From positions 48,945-112,944 of the forward strand of contig CAZASG010000006.1 in the NCBI GenBank assembly GCA_964487745.1: a DNA stretch of 64,000 nucleotides, given 5' to 3'. Shown here piece after piece: positions 33,656 to 42,582 of this stretch. This stretch comes from Desulfolinea sp964487745 (GTDB taxonomy: Bacteria; Chloroflexota; Anaerolineae; Anaerolineales; Villigracilaceae). Below the pieces are notes generated by a model, which had not been told where the DNA came from, made no database searches, and was given only the letters and a program-made list of their open reading frames with translations. The stretch's first letter is position 1; every line of letters begins with the position of its first letter. Position numbers and translations under genes: made by a program.

Positions 33656-34493
33656 TAGAGAACTCTTTCTCCTGTGCTCGGTATTTCAGGATGATGCCCA
33701 GGTGGGGTAGGGAGATCAAAGCTGCAAATAAGTAGAAGAAGGGCAGGTTAGCGGCTTTCTCTGCATGGAGGTCATGCGGATGGATCAGAGGTAAAAGGGC
33801 AAGCAATAATCCGAGCGCGGGAGCCTGCCAGAAGAACGAGCGGACGCGTATCCAGTCTCCATCCCAGAGCGCCCAAAGATATGCCGCGACATGTGTCGTG
33901 AAAAGAACGCCGATCAATCCACCGACCAAAGGTGGTAATTTCCAGGGGAAGTATTGGTTGACCGTTTCGATGTTGAAAAGAAGATTTATGCTGGCAAAAA
34001 GGCTGAGCAAGGCGGAGATGCCAGCGACCAATTTTGCGCCCATGCCCAAAGGAAGCAGGGTGGGCAACTTCCCGCCATGCTCTTTCTCATGCGTCCAAAA
34101 AACGTAGGGCGCAGCGAAAAAGAGAATCAGGTACATGATCAGCCAATAAGCGAGGTGAAACCAGGGATGGGCGAGAAAAGGTTTTAGATAGAAAAAGGTT
34201 AGCACTGTGGCAAAGACGGAGAATAGGGTGATGACCACCATATTGACGCGGACTTTTGCCCATTCGGTTTGAAAGGCGCTGAAGATGACCAGGAGCAGGG
34301 CGTTGCTGTACATCACGCCGATCAGGTGGGCGTTGATGGCTGGCTTGATCGTCCAGACAAAGAGAATGTCGGTTTTGTTTGGCATGGTTGTCAGGATGAT
34401 AAAAGCCGGCAGCCCATTTGCGAGTAAGGTCAGCAGTACAAATTTCACCCCTTTGGAAAGATCGTTCCCCCACCATTCTTTGAGCGTTTTCAT
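33648..34493 (-). CDS. Multi-pass membrane protein, unknown family
   Basis: 281 residues with about eight hydrophobic helices. No catalytic motif is recognised. The sequence has a conserved-looking HPWFHLAYWLIMYLILFF and a loop FWTHEKEHGGKLP. It is the first of a two-gene membrane operon, overlapping the next gene by eight bases. No regulator lies beside it. Function unknown. Confidence 0.65.
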   Translation of the reverse strand: MKTLKEWWGNDLSKGVKFVLLTLLANGLPAFIILTTMPNKTDILFVWTIKPAINAHLIGVMYSNALLLVIFSAFQTEWAKVRVNMVVITLFSVFATVLTFFYLKPFLAHPWFHLAYWLIMYLILFFAAPYVFWTHEKEHGGKLPTLLPLGMGAKLVAGISALLSLFASINLLFNIETVNQYFPWKLPPLVGGLIGVLFTTHVAAYLWALWDGDWIRVRSFFWQAPALGLLLALLPLIHPHDLHAEKAANLPFFYLFAALISLPHLGIILKYRAQEKEFSNG

Positions 34494-34597
34494 AAATTCT
34501 CCAGATAGAGTACCAATAAAAATCTATATTTTAGACAATATATCTCTGGATAATAACACAAGTAGTTCTTAGAGTTTTAGGGCAGCTATCTTTTTTG

Positions 34598-35416
34598 CTA
34601 AGATGCTGCTTTTTTCTCCCCTGCCCTGATTGGGATGGATAAATTATTTTGCGTTGGTGGCAGTGGGCAGGTGGCGTAAGGCGTAAAGGCACAGGGCGGG
34701 TTGTAGGCATGGTTGAAGTCGATGATGGCTTTTCCTTCCTCTGGCGCACTTACTGAAAGGTAGCGCCCTGAGTCGTAGGTTTCCTCCCCGTTGGTCTTGT
34801 CTCTGAACATGACGAAAAAATCGCCATCTGAATCTTCGAGCGCGAGCAGAGTATATTCTTTTCCGTCTAAAGAAAATAGGAGAACTCCCCCAACCTGTGT
34901 TTCAAAATTCGCGCCGTTTTCTCTTTCGAAGCTGACGAGCATTTCTTCATCATAGCGTTGATAGCTGGCTTCGATGCGAAATTCCTCGTCCACGGGGTAC
35001 CATTGTCTGCCGGGGAAGGATTCACGTTTGGAACAGTTGTTATCCCATAAGCGGATGCCGAATCCGTCTTCGCGTTGGATCAGGATGAACGAAAGCGCAC
35101 CCAGTTTGAGCTGGGTCGGTGCCCCCGAAATATCGGGGCGGAGAAGGGCTTTTTTTGCCGGAACCCCGTCCACGTCCACGAGCGTATCGGCAGTTATTTC
35201 CAGTTTTACCTCATCCCCATCCACGATAAACGCCCCAACTTGCGAAGGAATCCCTGCATCCGGAAAGACGATGTCATTCTCCTCGCCCGCGCCAAAGGTG
35301 TTTTTTCCCTCCTCCAGCCAGAAAAGCCCCGCCAATGCCAGCCAGCTATTTTCCTTGCGCAAGTTGGTATCGAGTGTTTTTTGCCAGTTTAGGATTTCTT
35401 CCTGATATTTATTCAT
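34598..35416 (-). CDS. DUF1684 domain protein
   Basis: A 272-residue soluble protein of the DUF1684 family. The start WQKTLDTNLRKENSWLALAGLFWLEEGKNTFG is the family signature, with the later FNHAYNPPCAFTPYATCPLPP near the C-terminus and the beta-strand region in between. The family function is unsettled; it has been linked to phosphate or lipid chemistry only weakly. Its ATG lies inside the end of the MFS transporter gene (eight-base overlap), so they form a unit. Confidence 0.85.
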   Translation of the reverse strand: MNKYQEEILNWQKTLDTNLRKENSWLALAGLFWLEEGKNTFGAGEENDIVFPDAGIPSQVGAFIVDGDEVKLEITADTLVDVDGVPAKKALLRPDISGAPTQLKLGALSFILIQREDGFGIRLWDNNCSKRESFPGRQWYPVDEEFRIEASYQRYDEEMLVSFERENGANFETQVGGVLLFSLDGKEYTLLALEDSDGDFFVMFRDKTNGEETYDSGRYLSVSAPEEGKAIIDFNHAYNPPCAFTPYATCPLPPTQNNLSIPIRAGEKKAAS

Positions 35417-36764
35417 GTTGCGATTCTACCGCACGTGCCTTTTTCTCATCTACGAAGAAAAGCAGGATCATGCCCGTTATCAGGAAAAGAATGACAGGCA
35501 AAATGGCGATGCGCTGCCCCAATTGCTCGGCGAAAGGCGCCCCACCGGGCACAGCCTTGAACCACAGGAAGCTGGCTTGCGCGCCCATCTTTTCAAAATA
35601 GATGGCTGCTTCGGCGGCGACGATGCCATAGATGGTGGGACCAATAAAGGAGGATGTGCGCCCGGCGACGGCGAAGAAACCGTAAAATTCGGCGCTACGC
35701 CCTACTGGTGCAAGGATACCGACCATCGCGCGGCTGACGGCCTGCACAGCGGAGAGCGCTAGGCCCGCGATTCCGCCGATGATGTAGAAGCCCATCACTG
35801 ATTCGTTGATGAACAAGGCGATCACACCCGCGATCATCAGGCTCAGGAAGATCGAGAGCGAAAGTTTGCCGCTGACGCGGTCTGCCAGCCAGCCGGAGAT
35901 AAAGGCGCCGATCACGCTTGTGAATTGGACAATGATCATGAAGATGATGATCTGCTGCTGGTCAAGCCCGAACATGACCGCCCCGAAAATGGCGGCGAAA
36001 TTGAGCGTCATCAAGATCCCGTCGTTATAGATCAGGAAGGCGATGATATATTTGATGAACTCGCGATACTCACGTACGGTGCTGATCGTGTGGCGCAGAC
36101 GTTTGAAGGCGATGCTGAAGATGGTTTCCCCGATGGGCAGAGGCGTTGGCTCGGCACGCTCACGGAGCCAGAGAAAGATCGGGGCTGCGAAGATGGCAAA
36201 GTAGATCGCCGTAACCACCAGCGTTAGGCGCACGACAAATGTCCCTTCGTTGAGCATGACCATCGCCAAGACAATGAAGAGAGCGACGATGCCGCCCATC
36301 AAGCCGATTGCCCAACCGTAACCCGAGACGCGCCCCATTTCGTCTTGCTCGGCGATCTCAGGCAAGAGGGAATTATAGAAGACCTGTCCGCTTCGATAAC
36401 CGATCTCGGCGATGATGAAGAAAAGCATCCCGATAAAAATATCCCCTTTATCGACGAAGAAGAGCAGTCCGGTCGCTATGACGGCGACGATCGTGTAGAA
36501 AAGCAAAAAGCGTTTTTTGCTGCCTGAGAAATCCGCGATCACACCGAGCACGGGAGAGGTAATGGCGACAACCAACATCGCGATCCCGACCGAGATGCCC
36601 CACAAACGGGAGCCTTCCGCTCCGCCAACAACGTGCCCCTTAAAGTAGGCCGCGTAAATAGCGAGGATAACCACGGCAGCATACGCCGAATTTCCGATAT
36701 CGTAGGCATACCATGCCCAACGTTCTTTTTTTGTCGCTTTGGAAGGGAGAGAGTCTTTTTGCAT
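35409..36764 (-). CDS. MFS transporter, UMF1/Atg22-like
   Basis: Predicted 12-helix membrane transporter of the UMF1 (Atg22-like) family: ERWAWYAYDIGNSAYAAVVILAIYAAYF is the characteristic N-terminal helix, followed by repeated MFS loops such as ADFSGSKKRF and ADRVSG. Start at 36764 is supported by AAAGGA upstream; an in-frame upstream frame of 13 codons has no site. 451 residues. Substrate unknown; some relatives move amino acids. Confidence 0.88.
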   Translation of the reverse strand: MQKDSLPSKATKKERWAWYAYDIGNSAYAAVVILAIYAAYFKGHVVGGAEGSRLWGISVGIAMLVVAITSPVLGVIADFSGSKKRFLLFYTIVAVIATGLLFFVDKGDIFIGMLFFIIAEIGYRSGQVFYNSLLPEIAEQDEMGRVSGYGWAIGLMGGIVALFIVLAMVMLNEGTFVVRLTLVVTAIYFAIFAAPIFLWLRERAEPTPLPIGETIFSIAFKRLRHTISTVREYREFIKYIIAFLIYNDGILMTLNFAAIFGAVMFGLDQQQIIIFMIIVQFTSVIGAFISGWLADRVSGKLSLSIFLSLMIAGVIALFINESVMGFYIIGGIAGLALSAVQAVSRAMVGILAPVGRSAEFYGFFAVAGRTSSFIGPTIYGIVAAEAAIYFEKMGAQASFLWFKAVPGGAPFAEQLGQRIAILPVILFLITGMILLFFVDEKKARAVESQHE

Positions 36765-36882
36765 TTTATATCCTTTGGCAAGCTCAGAGTGCCATGATGA
36801 CACGATGTGTTATTTGCGAAAACACAAGGATCTCTGGAAAGATACCTTTAGCGCCAAAATTATCATTTTTTGTATAAAGCCC

Positions 36883-36937
36883 TTGACTTAAAGTAAAACA
36901 TAAGATACTCTATGTAATATAAATTTTACATAGAGTA
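36883..36937 (+). promoter_or_regulatory. Promoter with perfect palindromic operator ahead of a membrane-XRE gene pair
   Basis: TTGACT (36883-36888), a 17-base spacer and TACTCT (36906-36911) fit a promoter. A perfect inverted repeat with 12-base arms (TACTCTATGTAA at 36906 and TTACATAGAGTA at 36926) overlaps the -10 box, so binding would block transcription. The natural candidate binder is the XRE regulator encoded downstream. Confidence 0.7.
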
Positions 36938-36964
36938 GTTTGTAGTATACAGAAAGAGGTAAAA

Positions 36965-37420
36965 ATGTCCTTCCAACAAAAAAATATCACAGTTACCCTA
37001 GTCAATTTTCTCCTGATCCTGGGATTTTATCTGATCAGAGTAACGCAGTTGATCCTTACCGAGAGCTTTACTCTGGACAAGATCATTTGGGTTTGGATTA
37101 TCGTCGCTGTTATGGCAATTGTCGTCTCGATCATCGGCACCATTCTCACCCATATCATTTCCACGATCATAGAAGCGATCAAAACCGGTAACGAAGATCC
37201 GCAGGTTGAAGATGTTCAGGATGAGCGTGATGAACTGATCGACCTGAAAGGCACTCGCGTCACTTATCTGGTTTTCTCCATCAGTATTTTGCTTGCCATG
37301 TTGACTTTCGCCTTTGGTCAGCCTGGACTGGTGCTGTTCACGTTGTTGATCCTGTGTGGAATCATTGCCCAGATCGCGGGTGATATTTTCCGCCTGCGTC
37401 TTTATAGAAAGGGATTTTAA
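36965..37420 (+). CDS. Small membrane protein paired with an XRE regulator (DUF2178-like)
   Basis: 151 residues with four hydrophobic helices (about 10-27, 38-60, 98-114, 120-138) and a charged loop EDPQVEDVQDERDELIDLKG between the second and third. Membrane proteins of this size next to a short XRE gene are common in Chloroflexota and Firmicutes and resemble DUF2178 proteins. The stop is one base before the XRE start. Probably controlled by the palindrome upstream. The task of the membrane protein is unknown. Confidence 0.68.
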   Translation: MSFQQKNITVTLVNFLLILGFYLIRVTQLILTESFTLDKIIWVWIIVAVMAIVVSIIGTILTHIISTIIEAIKTGNEDPQVEDVQDERDELIDLKGTRVTYLVFSISILLAMLTFAFGQPGLVLFTLLILCGIIAQIAGDIFRLRLYRKGF

Positions 37421-37421
37421 G

Positions 37422-37649
37422 ATGGGCAAAACGAAGATCAAAAATAAAATTCGCACCTTACGCTTTTTTGCTGATGAAATGACCCAGCAAGCATTGGCGG
37501 AAAAAGTCGGTGTTACACGACAAACCATCATTGCCCTTGAACAGCAGAAATACTCTCCCTCTCTGGAATTAGCTTTTCGGATCGCACATGCCTTTGGTGT
37601 GCCGCTTGAAGAAATATTTTCTTATGACTTGGAAGAGAATGTCGATTAA
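37422..37649 (+). CDS. XRE-family HTH transcriptional regulator
   Basis: A 75-residue DNA-binding protein made of little more than an HTH: EMTQQALAEKVGVTRQTIIALEQQKYSPSLELAF shows the recognition helix, and FGVPLEEIFSY the end. The ATG at 37422 is set because the family starts with MGKTKIKNKIRTLR, and an upstream start at 37356 lies inside the preceding gene. It lies one base after the membrane gene. It likely binds the palindrome at 36906-36937 and represses its own operon (inference). Confidence 0.9.
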   Translation: MGKTKIKNKIRTLRFFADEMTQQALAEKVGVTRQTIIALEQQKYSPSLELAFRIAHAFGVPLEEIFSYDLEENVD

Positions 37650-37691
37650 TCAGCACGCGCTTTTTAGCGATCACTAATTTTAGAGGTAAAC

Positions 37692-38096
37692 ATGACAACA
37701 AATACGAACAACAATTTGCTCGAAATGAAAATAAAGCTGTCAGCATTATGGATAGTGGTCTTATTCAACATGGTATTCCGAGATTTGCATGAATTCCTCC
37801 GGACCGGCTATCTCGAAGAAATGCTGGCAATGACATCCAACGGTGCGCAAATATCAGAAGGGCTATTGCTTGCTGCTGCCATTGTGTTGGAAATTCCAAT
37901 CATCATGATTTTTCTGACTCAGATTCTTAAGGTCAAAGCCAATCGCTGGGTAAATATGATAGCAGCTGTCTTTATGATCGTGGCGATTATTAGCAACAAC
38001 CTGACACCCGATCTTGATGATATGTTTTTTTTCGGCGCTGCATGTGCCGCCCTGATTTTTATTATTCGGTACGCATGGAAATGGTCTAGCGACTAG
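37692..38096 (+). CDS. DUF6326-like membrane protein, copy 1
   Basis: 134 residues with four hydrophobic helices. The features LSALWIVVLFNMVFRDLHEFL, ISEGLLLAAAIVLEIPIIMIFL and NNLTPDLDDMFFF are shared with the paralog at 38275-38691, so the two arose by duplication. Similar to the DUF6326 family. It lies 42 bases after the XRE gene and may belong to the same transcript. Function unknown. Confidence 0.75.
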   Translation: MTTNTNNNLLEMKIKLSALWIVVLFNMVFRDLHEFLRTGYLEEMLAMTSNGAQISEGLLLAAAIVLEIPIIMIFLTQILKVKANRWVNMIAAVFMIVAIISNNLTPDLDDMFFFGAACAALIFIIRYAWKWSSD

Positions 38097-38274
38097 CCTT
38101 TGATTTATCTGATAACACATCACTTTTACGGACAACTGATAGCGTGTCGCATGTCAGGCAGTAGCTTAGCTTAAATCGAAACGGATAAAGTTAGGTGAAT
38201 GTAGCAATAAAACTGGCTTGGTAATACGAGCCTTTGATAATAATCTACGCTGAGTAGAAAAGGAAGAATCTTTT
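38097..38274. other. Gap between the two DUF6326-like genes
   Basis: 178 bases. I see no gene. The stretch is AT-rich, and no clear promoter or hairpin can be named. Confidence 0.5.
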
Positions 38275-38691
38275 ATGGACATTCAAAATCAATTACGAGA
38301 CGGCAAAATCAGAGGTATTCTCTCCTCCCTCTGGATATTTTTCTTTGTGAATCACTTTTTTATGGGTTTGCATGAGTTTGCTAATCCAGCTTTTTTAGAG
38401 CAATTAGTAGGTGGTGGCTTCGCGGTAAGCGATTCCTTACTGCTTATGGCTGCAATAACGATTGAGCTCCCGATTATCATGATAGTTCTGTCCAGAGTAC
38501 TGCCCAATAAAATCAATTGGATTGTGAATATATTAGTTGCAGTATTTACCATAGGATTAGAGATAATGAATAATCCGAATCCAGATCTGGATAACATATT
38601 TTTTTTGGTTGCTGAACTGATAGGCTTTTTGACTATTATAGTTATTTCGATTCGCTGGCGTTCAAGACTGATCAAAGAGAATAGGAATTGA
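38275..38691 (+). CDS. DUF6326-like membrane protein, copy 2
   Basis: 138 residues, four helices, closely following the design of copy 1: LSSLWIFFFVNHFFMGLHEF, VSDSLLLMAAITIELPIIMIVLS and NNPNPDLDNIFFL. It has diverged well, with a more AT-rich code. It overlaps the end of the oxidoreductase leader region and is followed by an MDR oxidoreductase. Function unknown. Confidence 0.75.
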   Translation: MDIQNQLRDGKIRGILSSLWIFFFVNHFFMGLHEFANPAFLEQLVGGGFAVSDSLLLMAAITIELPIIMIVLSRVLPNKINWIVNILVAVFTIGLEIMNNPNPDLDNIFFLVAELIGFLTIIVISIRWRSRLIKENRN

Positions 38692-38711
38692 TCAGTCAAG
38701 GAGATATAGAC

Positions 38712-39695
38712 ATGATGAAAGCAATGGTATGCACCAAATACGGACCGCCGGATGTACTTGAACTACAAGAAGTTGAGAAGCCTCTTCCTGCCGAGAACGA
38801 AGTCTTGATCAAAGTCCATGCTGCCACAGCAACAGCCGCAAGTGTGATCGGTCGGGTAGGGAAACCTTATTTTGTTCGGTTATTCTTCGGCTTCACAAAA
38901 CCGAGAAAGGCTATTTTAGGACAAGAACTCGCTGGCGAGATCGAAGCGATTGGCTCTGACGTGAAATCGTTCAAAGTAGGGGATAAGGTCTTTGCGTTGA
39001 CAGGAATGGAGTTGAGCGCGTATGCCCAATACAAATGCATGGATGAAAATAGCGCGCTAATCGGCATGCCCCAAAACGCCACTTTTGATGAAGCCGCCGC
39101 AATTGTGGAGGGTGGTCTAACCGCCCTGAACTTTCTTAAACACAGGGCTGATATCCAAGCAGGTCAGCATATTGTCATTTATGGCGCATCGGGTTCGGTG
39201 GGAACTGCCTCGATACAAGTCGCCAAGGCGTTCGGAGCAAAGGTAACAGCAATATGCAGCAGCGCCAATTTTGATCTGGTAAAGTCTCTGGGCGCAGATT
39301 TTGTAATTGACTATGGGCAGGAGAACTTCACTGAAAATGGGTCAACCTACGACATCATTTTCGATACAGTAGGCAAGCTCTCTTTCTCAAGCTGCAAGAA
39401 ATCCCTTACCCCAACGGGTATCTATCTTGATTCAGACGGTCTCGAGACAATTTTCCCCATGATCTGGACTTCTTTCTTCGGTAGCCGCAGAGCAATTCTA
39501 GCAACAACTTACACCAGATCCGCCGAAGCCAACCTGGCCGATCTAGAGACCCTCAAAAGGCTATTTGAGCAAGGCAGTTTTCGAGCCGTGATCGACAAAG
39601 AATATCCTCTGGATGATCTCGCGAGTGCCTACCGGTATGTCGAGACAGGACGAAAAAAAGGGAACCTTGTGATCAACGTTTCCCACGACACATAA
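38712..39695 (+). CDS. MDR-family oxidoreductase (quinone oxidoreductase-like)
   Basis: NAD(P)-dependent oxidoreductase of the medium-chain superfamily. ATG at 38712 preceded by AAGGAG (eight-base gap). VCTKYGPPDVLELQEVEKP is the usual N-terminal; the coenzyme motif is IVIYGASGSVGTASIQVAKAFG, and there is no catalytic Cys/zinc signature, so it is a zinc-free, quinone-oxidoreductase-like type. 327 residues. It lies 20 bases after the DUF6326-like gene. Substrate unknown. Confidence 0.86.
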   Translation: MMKAMVCTKYGPPDVLELQEVEKPLPAENEVLIKVHAATATAASVIGRVGKPYFVRLFFGFTKPRKAILGQELAGEIEAIGSDVKSFKVGDKVFALTGMELSAYAQYKCMDENSALIGMPQNATFDEAAAIVEGGLTALNFLKHRADIQAGQHIVIYGASGSVGTASIQVAKAFGAKVTAICSSANFDLVKSLGADFVIDYGQENFTENGSTYDIIFDTVGKLSFSSCKKSLTPTGIYLDSDGLETIFPMIWTSFFGSRRAILATTYTRSAEANLADLETLKRLFEQGSFRAVIDKEYPLDDLASAYRYVETGRKKGNLVINVSHDT

Positions 39696-39714
39696 TAAGA
39701 CTGTCAAAACCAAC

Positions 39715-39748
39715 AAAAAAGCGGCGTGATTTTTTCACGTCGCTTTTT
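39715..39748. terminator. Bidirectional terminator between convergent genes
   Basis: AAAAAAGCGGCGTGA and TCACGTCGCTTTTT pair around a T-rich loop (one G-U pair), so T-runs follow on both strands. The stop codon of the convergent membrane gene (39735-39737) lies within the hairpin. Confidence 0.8.
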
Positions 39749-40634
39749 CTTTCCAGAAAGAAGAAATGTTTTTGGGGATTTGGAGCATTGCCAGTACGAA
39801 GAGATTGATGAGCGTTTGGTCGAGCTCTAGTTGGGTGGTAGCGTTCAGCACCAAGACCCCGCCCGCGACGAGCATAATAGTGAGTAGGCCGGGGAGGGAG
39901 AGTTGGTCATCGTGCACGAGGTGGGGCATGATGATCTCAAGCAGAGGGCGATTGCGCGGCAGGATGAGCGAAGAAATAATGAGCACAAAGCGTATGGCAG
40001 CCAGCATGTGAACGCTAAGGAAAACGAGCAGCGAGCCGAAGATGAATATCTCGCTCACGCTGATCTCAATCATTTCAAAATAGGCTGCGCCGCCGTTTTG
40101 GAAAGCCAACGCGACGAGCGTAAGCAAATACCAGAGATAAAAAAAGGCGCGCTGGATCGTCGGCAGCACGCGCGGCCAAATGCCCTGAAAGATCAATGCC
40201 GTCGTGGGGATCAGGAGCATCGCGAGCGCCCAATTGGGTAGCGCCGATTCACCGTTGATGAGCAGATTGACCCCAACAACGAGATGAATGACCAACATCT
40301 GCTGTTCGTTGATGCGCGGGAGCAGCTTGTCTCCCGCCAATGCAGCAAAGAGGATGAAGGCGAAAACCCCGGCAATGGTATATGTGAAAAGATCATCCAC
40401 CCATCGTAAGCGGACTGCCCCAAAAGTAAATTGGTCCAGGATCAAACTTGTGATCAGCATGATTCCGCCAAAGAGAAGGATGATCTGCTCATTGGAAATG
40501 GGTGCCACTACCGACTCTTCTGTCTCATCGTTCTTTTGAAAGACTGAGAGAGGGTTTTGTCCGTTGCTGGCATATAGCAGCCCAAGCTGGGTGAGTGCCC
40601 CGCCCATCAGAGCGACAAATTCTGCCAGGCTCAT
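39735..40634 (-). CDS. Multi-pass membrane protein, unknown family
   Basis: 299 residues with about eight hydrophobic helices. No known motif. The first segment LAEFVALMGGALTQLGLLYAS and the loop KNDETEESVVAPISNEQ between helices can be noted. It overlaps the upstream gene by four bases (ATGA). It lies in a leftward string of four membrane protein genes. Confidence 0.6.
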   Translation of the reverse strand: MSLAEFVALMGGALTQLGLLYASNGQNPLSVFQKNDETEESVVAPISNEQIILLFGGIMLITSLILDQFTFGAVRLRWVDDLFTYTIAGVFAFILFAALAGDKLLPRINEQQMLVIHLVVGVNLLINGESALPNWALAMLLIPTTALIFQGIWPRVLPTIQRAFFYLWYLLTLVALAFQNGGAAYFEMIEISVSEIFIFGSLLVFLSVHMLAAIRFVLIISSLILPRNRPLLEIIMPHLVHDDQLSLPGLLTIMLVAGGVLVLNATTQLELDQTLINLFVLAMLQIPKNISSFWKEKAT

Positions 40635-41155
40635 GCTTCTTCCCCTTTTAGCAAGGCATCCGTTTTTCTATCAAAGAGCGCGTTGATGTTTTTGGCATAG
40701 CCCGCATATAAGAAATCGGGTCGGATGGCGATAATGATCCAGCTTGTGATGAGAATGAAATATAGCCCGGAAAGATCTTGTTTGTATGCGTAGACCTGAT
40801 CAAGATGCGCCTCCAGTGCGGGCGGAACATCGTAGTTTTGGGGCACATAGCGGATGGTGTGGGTTGTGTCGAGTTGGAGAGTAGAGGCTACTTCGGGAGA
40901 ATAGTAAATGATTTCAAGAATGCGATAGGTTTCTTTACCGTCTGTGTCGGTAAAAATGATGTGAATGTCCCCATCATCGTAGATATAGTCTACGAGAGCT
41001 TCGGTCAGTATCCCCTCTGCTTCAAGTGACTCCAGATAATTCGGGTGCTCGCGCAATTCGATGGGGAGCATGATAGCCCCGATCAAAAAAAAGAGAATGG
41101 CGATGGGGGAAGTGAAGAGGATGAGTACATCCAGAATGTTGAGAATCTTTTTCAT
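40631..41155 (-). CDS. Membrane protein with central extracytoplasmic-type domain (DUF3592-like)
   Basis: About 174 residues from the ATG at 41155. An N-terminal helix (about 10-30), a soluble middle of ~85 residues with a beta-like strand HTIRYVPQNYDVPPALEAHLD, and a second helix near 134-150. The two-helix sandwich around a small beta domain resembles DUF3592, uncertain. An in-frame GTG at 41167 could be the start. Overlaps the downstream gene by four bases. Confidence 0.55.
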   Translation of the reverse strand: MKKILNILDVLILFTSPIAILFFLIGAIMLPIELREHPNYLESLEAEGILTEALVDYIYDDGDIHIIFTDTDGKETYRILEIIYYSPEVASTLQLDTTHTIRYVPQNYDVPPALEAHLDQVYAYKQDLSGLYFILITSWIIIAIRPDFLYAGYAKNINALFDRKTDALLKGEEA

Positions 41156-41193
41156 CTTGGCATTCACCAATAAAAGGGATGCCAGTTATTCTA

Positions 41194-41565
41194 TCATTTC
41201 TCCTCGAAGAGCTTTGTGAAAAGAACCTTATCCAGTAGGGCGGCGAGGAGGGCACCGAGGGCGTACATCAGAAAATCAAATGGATCGAAGGTGCTGCCAA
41301 AGATAGTAATCCCAAAGCCCTGCGCTATTTCCGCAACGGAAGCAAGCCCAAAGACAAGGGCGAAGCGCAACATCCAGTTTTGAAGCGGAGCAAACTCGAA
41401 GAGAGTCAATAGGAGATAAAACCCCAGCGGCAGAAGGATGTCGATCATATAGCCGTTCACAAAGAGTGGATAGGGACCGCTGTAATTCTCGCCAGTGATT
41501 AGGTGTGATGCGCCGATGACGAGATTGATAAGAATGATGGTGGTTTTTCTTGGGGATGCGCTCAT
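41194..41565 (-). CDS. VanZ-like small membrane protein
   Basis: 123 residues with four hydrophobic helices. The C-terminal part VAEIAQGFGITIFGSTFDPFDFLMYALGALLAALL has the Glu-x-x-Gln and Asp-x-x-Asp spacing of VanZ-like proteins. It lies three bases after the TauE gene on the same strand. Function unknown in this family member. Confidence 0.6.
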   Translation of the reverse strand: MSASPRKTTIILINLVIGASHLITGENYSGPYPLFVNGYMIDILLPLGFYLLLTLFEFAPLQNWMLRFALVFGLASVAEIAQGFGITIFGSTFDPFDFLMYALGALLAALLDKVLFTKLFEEK

Positions 41566-41568
41566 TTT

Positions 41569-42348
41569 TTATCCGAAGCTGACCCAACCCATCGCGAAGC
41601 TGTAGCGGATAAGCATGCTGAGGCACATGATGACGATCAGGATGCGTAAGTAGGCGGGATTGATCTTGAAGAGAAAATTGGAGCCGAGCGTGGCGCCGAT
41701 AGCTTGCCCGGCGATCATGACGAGCCCTGCGATCCAGGCGATCTTGCCTCCAGTGAGAAAGACAAGCAGGGCGGCAACATTGGTTGCGAAGTTGAGCGTT
41801 TTTGCGACGATGGTAGCTGAGATCAAGCCTTGCCCGCGCAGGGAAACCCCAGCCAGTGCAAAGAAGGAACCTGTGCCAGGACCGAAAAATCCATCGTAGC
41901 TGCCAATAATGGGTACAACGATGTTCTTGTATTTGGGATAGGAGAGTTTAGGTTCACCGTCGGTCTCTTTGGGTTGCGGCGCAAAAAGAAAATAGATGGC
42001 GATGAAGACCAGCACAACAGGAATGATGAAAGAGAGCGCTTCGGTATTGATGCGTTGCACCGTAAAAGCACCAATGGCAGAGCCGATGAAAGCCATCAGC
42101 ATCAACGGACCTACTTCTTTCCACGAGACTTTTTTGTTCTTGAACATCATGAAGGTCGCGGTTGCGGTGCCCATGCTGCTCTGGAATTTATTTGTTCCAA
42201 GTACGGCGAGGGGTGGTATGCCGCTCACGATCAGGGCAGGCACAGTGATCAATCCTCCGCCGCCTGCGAGTGTATCGAGAAAACTGGCAACGATGGCTGT
42301 GATGAAAAGGAAGATCAGGATCGATGTTGAAAAATCGGTGAATTCCAT
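41569..42348 (-). CDS. Sulfite exporter TauE/SafE family protein
   Basis: Predicted 8-helix membrane transporter for sulfite, sulfoacetate or similar organic sulfur anions. 259 residues. FLDTLAGGGGLITVPAL is the TauE/SafE N-terminal signature, and the second half repeats it as IGSYDGFFGPGTGSFFAL. Usual family length. No sulfonate gene is nearby. It starts the leftward set of membrane genes. Confidence 0.88.
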   Translation of the reverse strand: MEFTDFSTSILIFLFITAIVASFLDTLAGGGGLITVPALIVSGIPPLAVLGTNKFQSSMGTATATFMMFKNKKVSWKEVGPLMLMAFIGSAIGAFTVQRINTEALSFIIPVVLVFIAIYFLFAPQPKETDGEPKLSYPKYKNIVVPIIGSYDGFFGPGTGSFFALAGVSLRGQGLISATIVAKTLNFATNVAALLVFLTGGKIAWIAGLVMIAGQAIGATLGSNFLFKINPAYLRILIVIMCLSMLIRYSFAMGWVSFG

Positions 42349-42432
42349 TGGCGAAGGCTCCTTGATGAATTTCTGTTTCAGAGAATAACACTATTGGGAG
42401 TAAAGATAAAGCAAAACCTTCCCTGATTCGAT

Positions 42433-42462
42433 TTGCAAAAAAAGCCATCCCTCGTTTATAAT
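42433..42462 (+). promoter_or_regulatory. Promoter of tRNA-Val
   Basis: TTGCAA (42433-42438), an 18-base spacer and TATAAT (42457-42462), 15 bases before the mature tRNA start. Confidence 0.65.
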
Positions 42463-42477
42463 ACGGTTCGCTAATTC

Positions 42478-42551
42478 GGGCGGTTAGCTCAGCTGGTTAG
42501 AGCGTTGCGTTGACATCGCAAAGGTCGTTGGTTCGAGTCCAATATCGCCCA
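42478..42551 (+). tRNA. tRNA-Val (anticodon GAC)
   Basis: A 74-base cloverleaf. The acceptor GGGCGGT pairs with ATCGCCC (one G-U), the D-arm contains TTAGCTCAGCTGGTTAGAG, the anticodon stem TTGCG / CGCAA flanks TTGACAT with anticodon GAC, and the T-arm has GTTCGAGTCC. The CCA end is not encoded. A strong hairpin ends the transcript. Confidence 0.96.
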
Positions 42552-42552
42552 C

Positions 42553-42582
42553 AAGAAACTCCTGTGAAAACAGGAGTTTCTT
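42553..42582 (+). terminator. Terminator of the tRNA-Val transcript
   Basis: AAGAAACTCCTGT and ACAGGAGTTTCTT form a perfect 13-pair stem with a GAAA loop, followed by CTTTATT. Confidence 0.85.
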
